A stretch of DNA of 64,000 nt, taken from NCBI GenBank assembly GCA_022041995.1, contig CP074386.1, forward strand, positions 372,001 to 436,000, read 5' to 3'. The notes beneath the pieces are model-generated. The model did no database searches, was not told the DNA's origin, and was given only the letters and a program-made list of their open reading frames with translations. This DNA is from Cupriavidus necator (GTDB taxonomy: Bacteria > Pseudomonadota > Gammaproteobacteria > Burkholderiales > Burkholderiaceae). The position numbers and the translations under genes are program-made. Each line of letters begins with the position of its first letter. Position 1 is the stretch's first letter. Below, piece after piece: positions 37,601 through 49,400 of this stretch.

Positions 37601-40600
37601 GAAGCCGCGCTACATCAGCGGCGAACGCGAGTCGGTGAAGACGCACCAGGAGACTCTGAAGCAGTGGGTGCGACAGACGCTGGACAGGACGCGCCCGCTC
37701 ATCGAGACGGATCTGCAGGAAAAGAGCTGGAACTTGATTGCGCAGATCGAGGCGGATGATGCGATCCTGGACGCGCTGGATCTGCGGCTGGCCAGCGCGG
37801 CGCATCTGGAGGCCCTCACGACGCGTTACCCTCCTCGCCGGTTCGATCTGGCAGCGCGCCACGAGAGCCTGCGCACAGCGGTGGGAAACGTCGTACCACC
37901 CGAACCGAGTGGGGGCGACACCACGCATGTCACGGTCGACTTGCGGGGACGGGAGCTGGAGCCCGCCGCGTCGTCCGACGGGGCGGAGCCTGCGTATTCG
38001 TTTTATTCACGCCTGACCGGTCAGCCGCTGGTCGAGGTGCGGCTGCCTGGGGAGTTAAGCGCCTTCATGCTCGCGCGCACGTTCCAGTACAAAGACGAGC
38101 CTTGGCGCTTCGACATGTTTGGCGGCAGCCGCCTGACACGGGGGCGGCGGAAGTCAGCCCGGGACATCGCCGCCGGCCGCAGCGCGTCTGCTTCGGTGCT
38201 GCCGGCAGTGCGGTATGCCGACAGTGCCCCAGGCAGCGCCTTCATGGAACTGGCGCAGAAGCTGGCGCCGCAGCGCGAGGACTGGTCGCGCATGCAACGC
38301 GCGCTCATGGAGATGGTGCCACCTGACCATGTGGTGGAGGGCACGTTGCGGCTGGGCTGGTTTGAGGACGTGGCCGGGCCGCAGCACCCCTTCAGGCTTC
38401 AAGGGCCACACCACGAGCGCATCGCGCTCTGTCCAAATGACGGCTGCGGGTTTCTGAGATGGGACGTGGCGATGCGCATTCCGGTGGTGCGCGAACATAT
38501 CGAGGCATGGGAGGCAGTCAGGGAGGCACGGGGCGACGAGGCACAGCAAAAGCTGGTGGATGGGCAGCAGCCGGGATTTAACACGCTGCCACCGCAGGCC
38601 CTGATGCATTTCCCGCGGGATGAGGCGGCGCTTGACGAAGCGCGCGAGGTGATGCAGCGCAGGCTGAACGGGGTGGACCGGCACGCATCGCAGGCGGTGG
38701 ACTGCCTGACGCTGTACCAACTGGCCGTCAGCGGCGGCTACCAGGGGCGGCGCATCCGCGCGGTCCCCTCGGCTGACGACAGGCTGTATCTGCCGACGAT
38801 TCCGCTGCCGGGCTTTGCGCAGTTGCAGGGCGATGTGCTGGTGGGCAAACCGCCGTACGATAAGGAGAACCTGTTGCCCATTGCGGCCGCGCAGGTCGTT
38901 ACGCCCGATCAGGAGGACGTGACGGCCCAGTTTCTGGACCAGTGCTTCGCCATCCAGTACAGCTATACGGGATTCGATGAGGATTCGGGCACGGGCGCCG
39001 ACATGTTGCACAGCAAGGGCATGCTGATCATCCCGCCGCCGGGCTACTGGTCGCCGGATCCGGACCACCAGGGGCTGCACCTGGCCTGTTCGCGGGAGGA
39101 CCTGAAGACGCTGTCGCGCTGGAAGAGCCGGCGCGAGCGCGACACGCTGCCGCAGCAGATGTTCAGCACGGGCAGCCTGCGGGTCAAGGACGTGCTGCTG
39201 CCTGGGCGGCTTGGGGCAATCCCGATTGCGGAGCTGCGCAAGCGGAGCATGGACACGGACGGGGACGATGCGTTCGTCTATGCGGGCTATCCGGCTCTCG
39301 TGGGCCACATCGGTCGCGTCATGCAGTCGCGCCAGGCGCGACGGGGCGAGGAGCGCTCGTTCAAGCCGCCCAAGACTGCGCATCCGGCCATCGATGAACG
39401 GGGCCGCTACCAGGCGGGACGGGCGCGCGAAATTATGGCCGAGCAGCGGGGGGGCGCGTTGCTGGGTAAAGCCGCCACGCTCGCCATGCGCTTTCTCGCG
39501 CAGCCCGATGAGCTGCGCGAGGCCATGGCGCGAAACATGATGTTCGGCACCTACGACGGCGTGGCGCGTGATTTGCGCAACGGACTGCGCAGGCGGCTGC
39601 AGGGGGACAAGGATGCACCAGCGCTGCAGCAGTTGCAGGTGCAGGCGCATGAGGCGATTGACCGAGCCCATGAGCCGCAAGCGTGCGAGGCGGCGAAACT
39701 GCTGTATGAGCTGTGTATGCAGCTGGGCAGGGACAGCGTCCAGGCACCGCAGCTTCCGTCCGCGCTGGCGCAGGGGTTCCCCGCACTTGCGAGCGCCTAT
39801 GAGCAGGCAGACGACACGGCCGGGCGTGTGCACGCGGTGCTGGACAACTACCCGGTGTGCCGTCTGTCGCGTACGGCGTTCCCCGAGGGGCAGCCGGGGC
39901 TGGTGCCGGGCGAGCCGGAGCTGTCCATGCGCAACCTGTTTACGATAGCCATAAAGGTGGGCACCGACGCGCTGAAGTCGGACACGGGCACCGATCTCTT
40001 TACAAGCGTGATCGAGAGTTGCGAAATGGCTGAACGCCGGTATCCCGACCGTCTGCGTCGGGTACCGTACAGCAAGCCGACGTTGGCGGAAATACGGCAC
40101 GGGCGCTTCGATCCACAGTGGGCAGACGCTGCGCTGCGGCAGATGCCAACGATGGCAGCGGGTGTCATGCAGGACGCCGTCCGGGCGCTGCAGCAGGCGG
40201 AGCTGCTCAGCGTACCGGCTACGCCGGCCGAACGGGCGCAGGAGGTTTCCCGGGAGGCGCTTGAGCAAGAGGCGCTGGCGCTCAATGAACGGGCCCGTTT
40301 GGCCGAGCCGGGGATCACGATGAGGCTGCAGGACATCGTGAACGGGTGCAGTGAGCCCGGACACGCGCGGGCGGGTCTGGCGGGCGAACAGAAGAACAGG
40401 CTGAAGTCGCCGCGCTCGCTGCAGGACAAGCTGGCCCGGCTGATTGGTGGAGTGCCGCCCCGGACCCTGGCCCAGGCCAGCGCGCTGGTCAACGATGCGC
40501 TGCGCTACAGTGTGGTGCTGCCCGCGGATACGTTTATGGGGGACTATCGCCAGATCATGGCGCAGCTCGCGAAGGCGCATACTCTGATCCGGCGCACGAA

Positions 40601-42249
40601 TCACTTCCTGCGGGGCCGCAGCCCTTTCCAGGCGGTGAGCGTCACGCTGAAGGAGCCAAACGGCATCGCATGGGAAATCCAGTTTCATACAGAGCAAACG
40701 TTCAGATGCAAGGAGAAGTACCACGACCTGTACAAGCAGGCGCAACGACGTGGATTCGATGGCGCCTCCGGCGACGAGATCTGGAAGTTGCTCGGGCCAG
40801 CGCGCGAGGCCTTCCGTGCATTACCCGTTCCTGCGGGGGTGGAAGATATCGTGGACTGGGAGCCGGAAACGGTATTGAAGGTGCAGCCGCGGCCCCAGGC
40901 GTCAGCCACGCCGCGCGTGCCTGCCCCCCTTGCGCAACTGGCCCAGCAGATCAGAAGCCAGGCTGAACGTCTCGAGGGTGCGGTCTGGCCTGTGCTGCAG
41001 CAGGCGCTGGAGCACCACGGCGCGAAGTTGCGCGCGGACATGGACGGTGGCGGCTGGCGCAGGTTTATCTTTAAGAAGAAGAAAAGCATTGAAGAGAAGC
41101 TTGCCCGGATACAGCGCGAGCAGGGCCTGCAAACACCGCAGGAGGCCGCCAGGCGGGTACGCGATGGTCTGCGCTATGAGGTGATCCTCGGTGCAGAGAG
41201 ATTTGCCATGGACGCCCGGAGGATCCTGACCAGTCTGCAAAGGGCCGGCATGACGGTCATGCGCGTGAACAACAGCTTTACCCGGGAGGGCACCGGCTAT
41301 GCTGGCCTGAATGTGAACGTGCGCACCCGCGTTGAGGGCGAAGACGCCGACTGGGAAATCCAGTTCCACACCCGTGATAGCCTGAAGGCCAAGGAGAAGG
41401 GTCACCGGACCTACGAAAGGCTGCGCCAACTGTCGCCTGATGCGGTGCCGCGCGGGACGCTGGAGCAGGACCTGCGCGACGCGGCAGCCCGCGTGGCGCC
41501 CCCGCAGGGCATCGAGATGATCCTGTCCTTCGATCTCTATGCGGAACCATCCATTGCCGACGAGAGGCCTGGCGGCCCGATGAACCAGCCGTATCGCGGC
41601 GCAGCCGCGGATCAAGCACGCAGCTCCGACCTGGACACCGGGCAACCCTACGGGCCGCACGGTGCCACGCGGAGCGCGCCTGCCGTGACACACCCGGCCC
41701 CCGATCCTGGCCATGCTGTTCGCAGCAACTGGGCCCCCTCCCCCCGCGCGCACCGGACGTGCTGAGCGGCCTGCACGACCCCCCCTGGCGGGTGCCTCGC
41801 CGGCTCAGGTGCCCGTTCCCCCATCCTTGGGCGAATTCAATTCGGGGCCCCTGCTCATCAGTCTTGAACAGTTTCTGGCGCAATCAAACGCTGAGATGGG
41901 GATGGCCAGCGGGCTGCAGAATAATTGCCTGCTAGACACAGCTCTTCAGCTCAGCCGCAACCTAAGGCGAGAGCCTGCGATGGCAACGGAGCAGACGAGC
42001 GAACTCCAGGCACAGGCGCAGTGGTTGCGGGGCGAGCTATTTCGTAGGGGCCTGGCCGATAGGGATGGCGACATCGACATGTACGAGGCCGGGTGGGGGC
42101 TCGCGCGCAGCCTTGGCATACGCATCCAGGCCATTGCGGTCAATGCGAGCGGGCAGCTCACAGTGCATCCGGTTGTTGGTCAGCAAGGCCGGCTTGTGCA
42201 TATCCTTCATACACCCGGCCACTTTCAGCCATTGTGGCCGCGCCGCTAG
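34639..42249 (+). pseudogene. SKWP-repeat type III effector, copy B (two frameshifts)
   Basis: ATG 34639. A one-G deletion (GGGG at 34866-34869 where copy A has GGGGG) sends the leader out of frame after about 76 codons. The body is open at 34893-41765 (2290 codons) with 9 SKW repeats plus SRWP (35800-36975), the DTDGDD motif and both RelA/SpoT-like modules. Changes in a G/C tract near 41735 then shift the frame again. The OTU-like end (NNCLLDTALQL to GHFQPLWPRR) is intact only in the separate frame 41713-42249, where its Cys and His are both preserved. As it stands, no full-length product is possible. Confidence 0.85.
35800..36975 (+). repeat. SKW repeat array of copy B (9 units plus SRWP)
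   Basis: Same 42-codon unit as copy A with half the number of repeats. Confidence 0.9.
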
Positions 42250-42292
42250 GTTGCGGCGGCTGAACAAGATTCTTCGATCGAAATGGGCGTTA

Positions 42293-43391
42293 CTCATGGG
42301 TCGGTAAGTTAGTCGACAAGTTGGAACTTCATGGGCCCTGCATCGGTCGGATCGTGCATGAAGCGAGACGGACGGACATTTGATCATCAGACGCTGGAGG
42401 CGATTCGCCTCATGGCGATTGAGCGGGTTCGTGAAGGCGAGCGGCCGGCAGACGTGATTGCCTCCTACGGATTCAATCGCACCACGATCTATAAATGGAT
42501 AAACGCTGCCCTTAAACCGGGCGTGGGTATCAATGCGCTGCGCTCGACGCCGGCCACTGGCCGGCCCCCAACGCTGACGCCAGCCCAGGAGCGGCAGGTT
42601 TTCGCTGGGTCAATGGGCGCGATCCGCGCCAGTACGGGCTTGATTTCGGGTTGTGGACACGCGCAATCGTGGCGCAGTTGATTGAGAAGAAGTTTGGTGT
42701 GCGCCTGGGGACGACAGCGGTGGGAGCACTGCTGGCAAAACTTGGGCTGACGCCGCAGAAACCATTGCAACGGGCCTACCAACGCGACCCCGAAGCGATC
42801 GAGCGCTGGCAGCACGACACCTATCCAGCAATTGCCCGTCAGGCTAAGGCGCAGGGCGCGGAAGAGTTCTTCTGGGACGAGTCCGGCTTTCGCGCCGACA
42901 CGGTGCATGGTAAGACCTGGGGTGTACGTGGCCAGACCCCTGTGGTGCAGCGCCCCGGTCAGCGCCAGTCGATCAGCGCGGCGTCGGCGGTCAATGCGAA
43001 GGGAGCCTTCTGGTTTTGCACCTACAAGGGAGCGCTCAACGCCGAGTTTTTCGTCGAATTGCTCAAGAAGATGATGCGGCATCGCAAGAAGCCGGTGCAT
43101 CTGGTGCTCGACAGTCTGCCCGCGCACAAGAAGGCGCTGGTGCGCGAGTACGTTGACTCCACGCGCGGCAAGCTCACACTTCATTTCCTGCCGGGTTACG
43201 CCCCGGATCTGAATCCGGACGAATTGGTGTGGAGTCATGTCAAACGTACTGGCGCGGCAAGGCGGCCCTGCAAAAGGGTGAAAAGCTGCAAGAGCGAATC
43301 GAGGCGCAGCTCGCGGATGTCCGGCAAAAGCCGTGTCTCGTTCGATCATTCTTCCAGGCTCCTTCTGTCGCCTATATTTCCGACTGCTGAG
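42293..43391. mobile_element. IS630-family element at the centre of the inverted duplication
   Basis: Lies between TA at 42291-42292 and TA at 43392-43393, with terminal repeats related to the 19386-20486 element (CTCATGGGTCGG... and ...CCGACTGCTGAG). It has inserted into the end of the adjacent IS630 copy. Confidence 0.7.
42358..43391 (+). pseudogene. IS630-family transposase with two frameshifts
   Basis: Related to the gene at 19452-20485. MKRDGRTFDHQTLEAIRLMA opens the first frame. Near 42600 the frame changes, so that WTRAIVAQLIEKKFG onward is in another phase. The DDE core is readable (FFWDESGFRA, HLVLDSLPAHKK, APDLNPDELVWSHVKRTG). A second shift near 43255 scrambles the C-terminus. Inactive. 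Confidence 0.75.
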
Positions 43392-44448
43392 TAAGCGGCG
43401 GTTGGCACAGAATGACCTTCTGTAGGATGTCGCGAGCGCTCTTGGTCCAGATGAACGGCTTGGGGTTGGTGTTGTGGTGAGCGATGTACTCGTTGATGGC
43501 GTCGACCAGTTCCGGCACGCTGGTGAATACGCCGCGGCGAAGTCGCTCGGTTGTGATGTCACGAAAGAACCGCTTGACCATGTTCAGCCATGATGCGGAG
43601 GTGGGCGTGAAGTGCATGTTGAATCGCGGATGCTTGGCCAGGCAGTCCTGCACCGCAGGATGCTTGTGGGTGGCGTAGTTGTCTGCGATCAGATGCAGCG
43701 TTTTGTCCTTGGGCGTCTCGCGGTCGATCTTGCGCAGGAACTTCAGCCACTCGGTATGGCGGTGGCGCTGCTGGCACTGGGCGATGACCTGGCCATCGAG
43801 CACGTTGAGCGCGGCAAACAGCGTGGTCGTGCCGTTGCGCTTGTAGTCGTGCGTCATGGTGGCCGCACGCCCCTTCTTCAACGGCAAGCCGGGCTGCGTG
43901 CGATCCAGCGCCTGCACCTGGCTCTTCTCATCGCAGCACAGCACCAGCGCGTGCTCGGGTGGCGACATGTAGAGGCCGACGATGTCTTCGAGCTTCTCGA
44001 CGAACTTCGGATCGCGCGACACCTTGAAGCCGCGCACGATGTGCGGCTTCAACCCGTGGGCGTGCCAATGGCGCATGACGGTGCTGGCGCTCACGCCCAA
44101 TTCGGCGGCCATCTTGCGCGTGCTCCAGTGCGTGGCCGCAACGGGCTTGGTTTGAGTGGTCAGCTCCACCAGCCGCGCCGTGTCCACCTTCACCGGCGGC
44201 GCACCGCGCGGCAAGTCGCGTTCGATACCGGCCAGCCCCGATTGCGCATACCGCTCACGCCAACGCGAGACCTGCACGCGTCCGACTCCCAACTGCTCGG
44301 CGATGTCCTTGTTCTGCATTCCGTTGGCGGCCAGCAGCACAATGCGCGCGCGCTGCGCCAGCCTCACGCTCGTGAGCTTCGACCGAACCAGCCTCGTCAA
44401 ATTGGTTCGCTCCTCGTCGGTCAACATGATCTCGGGGGCAACTCGCAC
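43372..44448 (-). pseudogene. IS630-family transposase, catalytic E-to-K and altered C-terminus
   Basis: Nearly identical to the intact gene at 8099-9184 for about 340 residues. The catalytic glutamate of SWLNTVERFF is lysine (SWLNMVKRFF; T to M beside it), so the DDE triad is lost. After KVI the sequence runs out of frame (an extra A near 43410) into the neighbouring IS630 end. The element reaches 44530, where its terminus lies in the stop codon of SKWP copy C. Confidence 0.85.
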
Positions 44449-44530
44449 TCACTCTCTCCACGCTGTGTCGCAGTGTGGGCATTGGAGACGCCGAATTCAT
44501 ATAAGTTCAATCAAGAACAGAACGCTACAC

Positions 44531-44847
44531 TAGCGGCGCGGCCACAATGGCTGAAAGTGGCCGGGTGTATGAAGGATATGCACAAGCCGGCCTTGCTGAC
44601 CAACAACCGGATGCACTGTGAGCTGCCCGCTCGCATTGACCGCAATGGCCTGGATGCGTATGCCAAGGCTGCGCGCGAGCCCCCACCCGGCCTCGTACAT
44701 GTCGATGTCGCCATCCCTATCGGCCAGGCCCCCACGAAATAGCTCGCCCCGCAACCACTGCGCCTGTGCCTGGAGTTCGCTCGTCTGCTCCGTTGCCATC
44801 GCAGGCTCTCGCCTTATGTTGCGGCTGAGCTGAAGAGCTGTGTCTAG
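44531..44847 (-). pseudogene. SKWP copy C, detached C-terminal fragment
   Basis: Encodes LDTALQLSRNIRREP through RGGLADRDGDIDMYEAGWGL, IQAIAVNASGQL and HILHTPGHFQPLWPRR and stops at the IS630 junction. This is the correct-frame version of the end that is frameshifted in copy A (GGGGG here, GGGG there). IS1182 separates it from the rest of the gene. Confidence 0.85.
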
Positions 44848-46459
44848 GAGCTCGTCGGAGTTGAGGTGAAGCGCGATTCAAAACATCAGGTTCATGACTG
44901 GGTTCGCGGCCGGATTGCGGGCTCATCTCAGTCGTCAAAACGCGATGAAGGTATTTGAAAGTGGATGAGGAAGGCAATCGGGCGATTAGGCGGCACAAAG
45001 AGCCCGCTGATCGGCCCTACACACCCCGTAATACGTTCATCCGCTTGATGTTCCACGCGAGCGCGACCAGCGACCATTCCGCCGCGACGTTGGACAGCCC
45101 GCGCAGCGAGAACTGCCGGAATCCCATCACATGCTTGATGATGCCGAACACCGGTTCGACGGTGCTCTTGCGGAGCCCGTACAGTGCTCGCCCCGCCTTC
45201 GTCTTATGTCGGTGTGTCATCCTGACGACCGGATCGGTGCTCTCGGGCGGCGCCGGATCGTCGGCAAAGCGTTCCATCAGCGGCAGATGATGGGCGTCGC
45301 GCTGGATCGCGATCAGAGGGGTGATGTCCGCTGCCTCGCAGGTGACGACGTTGGCCGCACTGAAGTAGCCCGCATCCGCCAGCAACACCTCAGGCTGGCC
45401 CAATGGCTCGGGCAGCGCCCCCAGCACGTTGATCATCGGTGCGACCTGGCGCTTGTCGTTGCTTTGCTGGGTCACTGTCGTGCCCACGATCAACATCGTC
45501 TCGACATTCACCGCCGCCTGCGCGTTGTAGCCTTGCTCGAAGCCGCCGCTGGACACCGGCATGATGCGCGACTCTTCGTCCGTCAGGTTGATCTGGTCGC
45601 GTTCCTTGGCACCGCCTTGCGGCGGCTTCGGGTCCTTGCCCCGCGGCTTCTTGCCGTCTTTGCGCTGCGCCTCGCGACGCGCCACCTTGGCTTCATACTC
45701 CTGCTGCTCTTGCTCGAACCGTTCCTGCGCCCGCGCCTCGATCTTCGCCTTCGCTTCGGCCAACGCCTTCAGTCGCGCTTCGCGCCGTGCGATCTCCGCC
45801 GGTACATCCATCCCATCTGGCAGACTCTCTCGATCGGCGTTCTCGGCCATCGCTATCAACCGCTGCACTTCTTCATGCAACTGCGCTTCGATCCGGCCGA
45901 TGTGCCCGTGCGACAGCGCGCGGTGCTTGCTCGCATTCGCCTTCACCTTGGTGCCATCCAGCGCAATCCGGCCCAGCTTGACCAGCTTCATCTCCTTCGC
46001 GATCAGCAGCACCTGCACGAACAGCTTCTCTAACTGGCTCGCAAACCGCTTGCGAAAGGTGGCCAGCGTGTCATGGTCCGGATGCGTGTTCGCCGCAACG
46101 TAGCGGAACGCCACCGAGTCATAGGTCGCTCTCTCAATCTTGCGGCTCGAAGACACTCCGGTCGCATACCCGTACACCAGCAAGCCCAGTAGCACCTCAG
46201 GGTGATGCGCCGCCATGCCGCGACCCGCGTACGCCCCGCTCAGCTCCGACAGGTCCATCTGCTCGATGACTTCCACCACGAACCGCGCCAGATGACCTTC
46301 GGGCAACCAGTCCTCCACTGACGGCGGCAACAGATAGTCGGTCTGACGATCAACGGGCACGAAGCGACTCACCTATGGACTCTCTCAGAAACTTGTTAAT
46401 TTATTAACGCCCAACCCGTCCCGCCGGACGACCGGGGATCCCGAAAATCCGACAGTCTC
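44848..46459. mobile_element. IS1182-family element, complete
   Basis: Flanked by a 4-bp CTAG direct repeat (44844-44847 and 46460-46463), with imperfect ends GAGCTCGTCGGA and GAGACTGTCGGA (inverted). The 1612-bp element interrupts SKWP copy C just after the NNC codons of its OTU-like domain. Confidence 0.85.
45017..46372 (-). CDS. IS1182-family transposase
   Basis: Intact 451-residue DDE transposase. The N-terminal IS1182 block is RQTDYLLPPSVEDWLPEGH. Catalytic candidates are in RIALDGTKVKANAS (D), LLADAGYFSAAN (D) and STVEPVFGIIKHVMGFRQF (E). A long Lys/Glu/Arg coiled-coil insert lies between the first two aspartates, as usual for the family. The element ends are intact, so it is potentially active. 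Confidence 0.92.
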   Translation of the reverse strand: MSRFVPVDRQTDYLLPPSVEDWLPEGHLARFVVEVIEQMDLSELSGAYAGRGMAAHHPEVLLGLLVYGYATGVSSSRKIERATYDSVAFRYVAANTHPDHDTLATFRKRFASQLEKLFVQVLLIAKEMKLVKLGRIALDGTKVKANASKHRALSHGHIGRIEAQLHEEVQRLIAMAENADRESLPDGMDVPAEIARREARLKALAEAKAKIEARAQERFEQEQQEYEAKVARREAQRKDGKKPRGKDPKPPQGGAKERDQINLTDEESRIMPVSSGGFEQGYNAQAAVNVETMLIVGTTVTQQSNDKRQVAPMINVLGALPEPLGQPEVLLADAGYFSAANVVTCEAADITPLIAIQRDAHHLPLMERFADDPAPPESTDPVVRMTHRHKTKAGRALYGLRKSTVEPVFGIIKHVMGFRQFSLRGLSNVAAEWSLVALAWNIKRMNVLRGV

Positions 46460-49400
46460 CTAGCAGGCAATTATTCTGCAGCCCGCTGGCCATCCCCATC
46501 TCAGCGTTTGATTGCGCCAGAAACTGTTCAAGACTGATGAGCAGGGGCCCCGAATTGAATTCGCCCAAGGATGGGGGAACGGGCACCTGAGCCGGCGAGG
46601 CACCCGCCAGGGGGGTCGTGCAGGCCGCTCAGCACGTCCGGTGCGCGCAGGGGGCGGGGGCCCCAGTTGCTGCGAACAGCATGGCCAGGATCGGGGGCCG
46701 GGTGTGTCACGGCAGGCGCGCTCCGCGTGGCACCGTGCGGCCCGTAGGGTTGCCCGGTGTCCAGGTCGGAGCTGCGTGCTTGATCCGCGGCTGCGCCGCG
46801 ATACGGCTGGTTCATCGGGCCGCCAGGCCTCTCGTCGGCAATGGATGGTTCCGCATAGAGATCGAAGGACAGGATCATCTCGATGCCCTGCGGGGGCGCC
46901 ACGCGGGCTGCCGCGTCGCGCAGGTCCTGCTCCAGCGTCCCGCGCGGCACCGCATCAGGCGACAGTTGGCGCAGCCTTTCGTAGGTCCGGTGACTCTTCT
47001 CCTTGGCCTTCAGGCTATCACGGGTGTGGAACTGGATTTCCCAGTCGGCGTCTTCGCCCTCAACGCGGGTGCGCACGTTCACATTCAGGCCAGCATAGCC
47101 GGTGCCCTCCCGGGTAAAGCTGTTGTTCACGCGCATGACCGTCATGCCGGCCCTTTGCAGACTGGTCAGGATCCTCCGGGCGTCCATGGCAAATCTCTCT
47201 GCACCGAGGATCACCTCATAGCGCAGACCATCGCGTACCCGCCTGGCGGCCTCCTGCGGTGTTTGCAGGCCCTGCTCGCGCTGTATCCGGGCAAGCTTCT
47301 CTTCAATGCTTTTCTTCTTCTTAAAGATAAACCTGCGCCAGCCGCCACCGTCCATGTCCGCGCGCAACTTCGCGCCGTGGTGCTCCAGCGCCTGCTGCAG
47401 CACAGGCCAGACCGCACCCTCGAGACGTTCAGCCTGGCTTCTGATCTGCTGGGCCAGTTGCGCAAGGGGGGCAGGCACGCGCGGCGTGGCTGACGCCTGG
47501 GGCCGCGGCTGCACCTTCAATACCGTTTCCGGCTCCCAGTCCACGATATCTTCCACCCCCGCAGGAACGGGTAATGCACGGAAGGCCTCGCGCGCTGGCC
47601 CGAGCAACTTCCAGATCTCGTCGCCGGAGGCGCCATCGAATCCACGTCGTTGCGCCTGCTTGTACAGGTCGTGGTACTTCTCCTTGCATCTGAACGTTTG
47701 CTCTGTATGAAACTGGATTTCCCATGCGATGCCGTTTGGCTCCTTCAGCGTGACGCTCACCGCCTGGAAAGGGCTGCGGCCCCGCAGGAAGTGATTCGTG
47801 CGCCGGATCAGAGTATGCGCCTTCGCGAGCTGCGCCATGATCTGGCGATAGTCCCCCATAAACGTATCCGCGGGCAGCACCACACTGTAGCGCAGCGCAT
47901 CGTTGACCAGCGCGCTGGCCTGGGCCAGGGTCCGGGGCGGCACTCCACCAATCAGCCGGGCCAGCTTGTCCTGCAGCGAGCGCGGCGACTTCAGCCTGTT
48001 CTTCTGTTCGCCCGCCAGACCCGCCCGCGCGTGTCCGGCACTGCACCCGTTCACGATGTCCTGCAGCCTCATCGTGATCCCCGGCTCGGCCAAACGGGCG
48101 CGTTCATTGAGCGCCAGCGCCTCTTGCTCAAGCGCCTCCCGGGAAACCTCCTGCGCCCGTTCGGCCGGCGTAGCCGGTACGCTGAGCAGCTCCGCCTGCT
48201 GCAGCGCCCGGACGGCGTCCTGCATGACACCCGCTGCCATCGTTGGCATCTGCCGCAGCGCAGCGTCTGCCCACTGTGGATCGAAGCGCCCGTGCCGTAT
48301 TTCCGCCAACGTCGGCTTGCTGTACGGTACCCGACGCAGACGGTCGGGATACCGGCGTTCAGCCATTTCGCAACTCTCGATCACGCTTGTAAAGAGATCG
48401 GTGCCCGTGTCCGACTTCAGCGCGTCGGTGCCCACCTTTATGGCTATCGTAAACAGGTTGCGCATGGACAGCTCCGGCTCGCCCGGCACCAGCCCCGGCT
48501 GCCCCTCGGGGAACGCCGTACGCGACAGACGGCACACCGGGTAGTTGTCCAGCACCGCGTGCACACGCCCGGCCGTGTCGTCTGCCTGCTCATAGGCGCT
48601 CGCAAGTGCGGGGAACCCCTGCGCCAGCGCGGACGGAAGCTGCGGTGCCTGGACGCTGTCCCTGCCCAGCTGCATACACAGCTCATACAGCAGTTTCGCC
48701 GCCTCGCACGCTTGCGGCTCATGGGCTCGGTCAATCGCCTCATGCGCCTGCACCTGCAACTGCTGCAGCGCTGGTGCATCCTTGTCCCCCTGCAGCCGCC
48801 TGCGCAGTCCGTTGCGCAAATCACGCGCCACGCCGTCGTAGGTGCCGAACATCATGTTTCGCGCCATGGCCTCGCGCAGCTCATCGGGCTGCGCGAGAAA
48901 GCGCATGGCGAGCGTGGCGGCTTTACCCAGCAACGCGCCCCCCCGCTGCTCGGCCATAATTTCGCGCGCCCGTCCCGCCTGGTAGCGGCCCCGTTCATCG
49001 ATGGCCGGATGCGCAGTCTTGGGCGGCTTGAACGAGCGCTCCTCGCCCCGTCGCGCCTGGCGCGACTGCATGACGCGACCGATGTGGCCCACGAGAGCCG
49101 GATAGCCCGCATAGACGAACGCATCGTCCCCGTCCGTGTCCATGCTCCGCTTGCGCAGCTCCGCAATCGGGATTGCCCCAAGCCGCCCAGGCAGCAGCAC
49201 GTCCTTGACCCGCAGGCTGCCCGTGCTGAACATCTGCTGCGGCAGCGTGTCGCGCTCGCGCCGGCTCTTCCAGCGCGACAGCGTCTTCAGGTCCTCCCGC
49301 GAACAGGCCAGGTGCAGCCCCTGGTGGTCCGGATCCGGCGACCAGTAGCCCGGCGGCGGGATGATCAGCATGCCCTTGCTGTGCAGCATGTCGGCGCCCG

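Larger units (their letters stand above)
31232..42292. repeat. Large inverted duplication, arm B
   Basis: From about 31232 this arm reads as the reverse complement of 57929 down to about 44531 (minus IS1182). The shared order is small-ORF end, terminator, IS256, PIP box, XopAI-like gene, SKWP gene. It is about 0.75 kb shorter than arm C, matching six fewer 126-bp SKW repeats. Confidence 0.85.

Noticed and set aside
38154..40745. 863-codon open frame antisense to SKWP copy B (also 10771-12465, 47650-50238)
   Set aside because: Mirror of the high-GC SKWP coding strand, rich in Arg/His/Leu/Gln, with no domain and no ribosome site. The antisense array frames (14066-16420 and similar) are likewise shadows.
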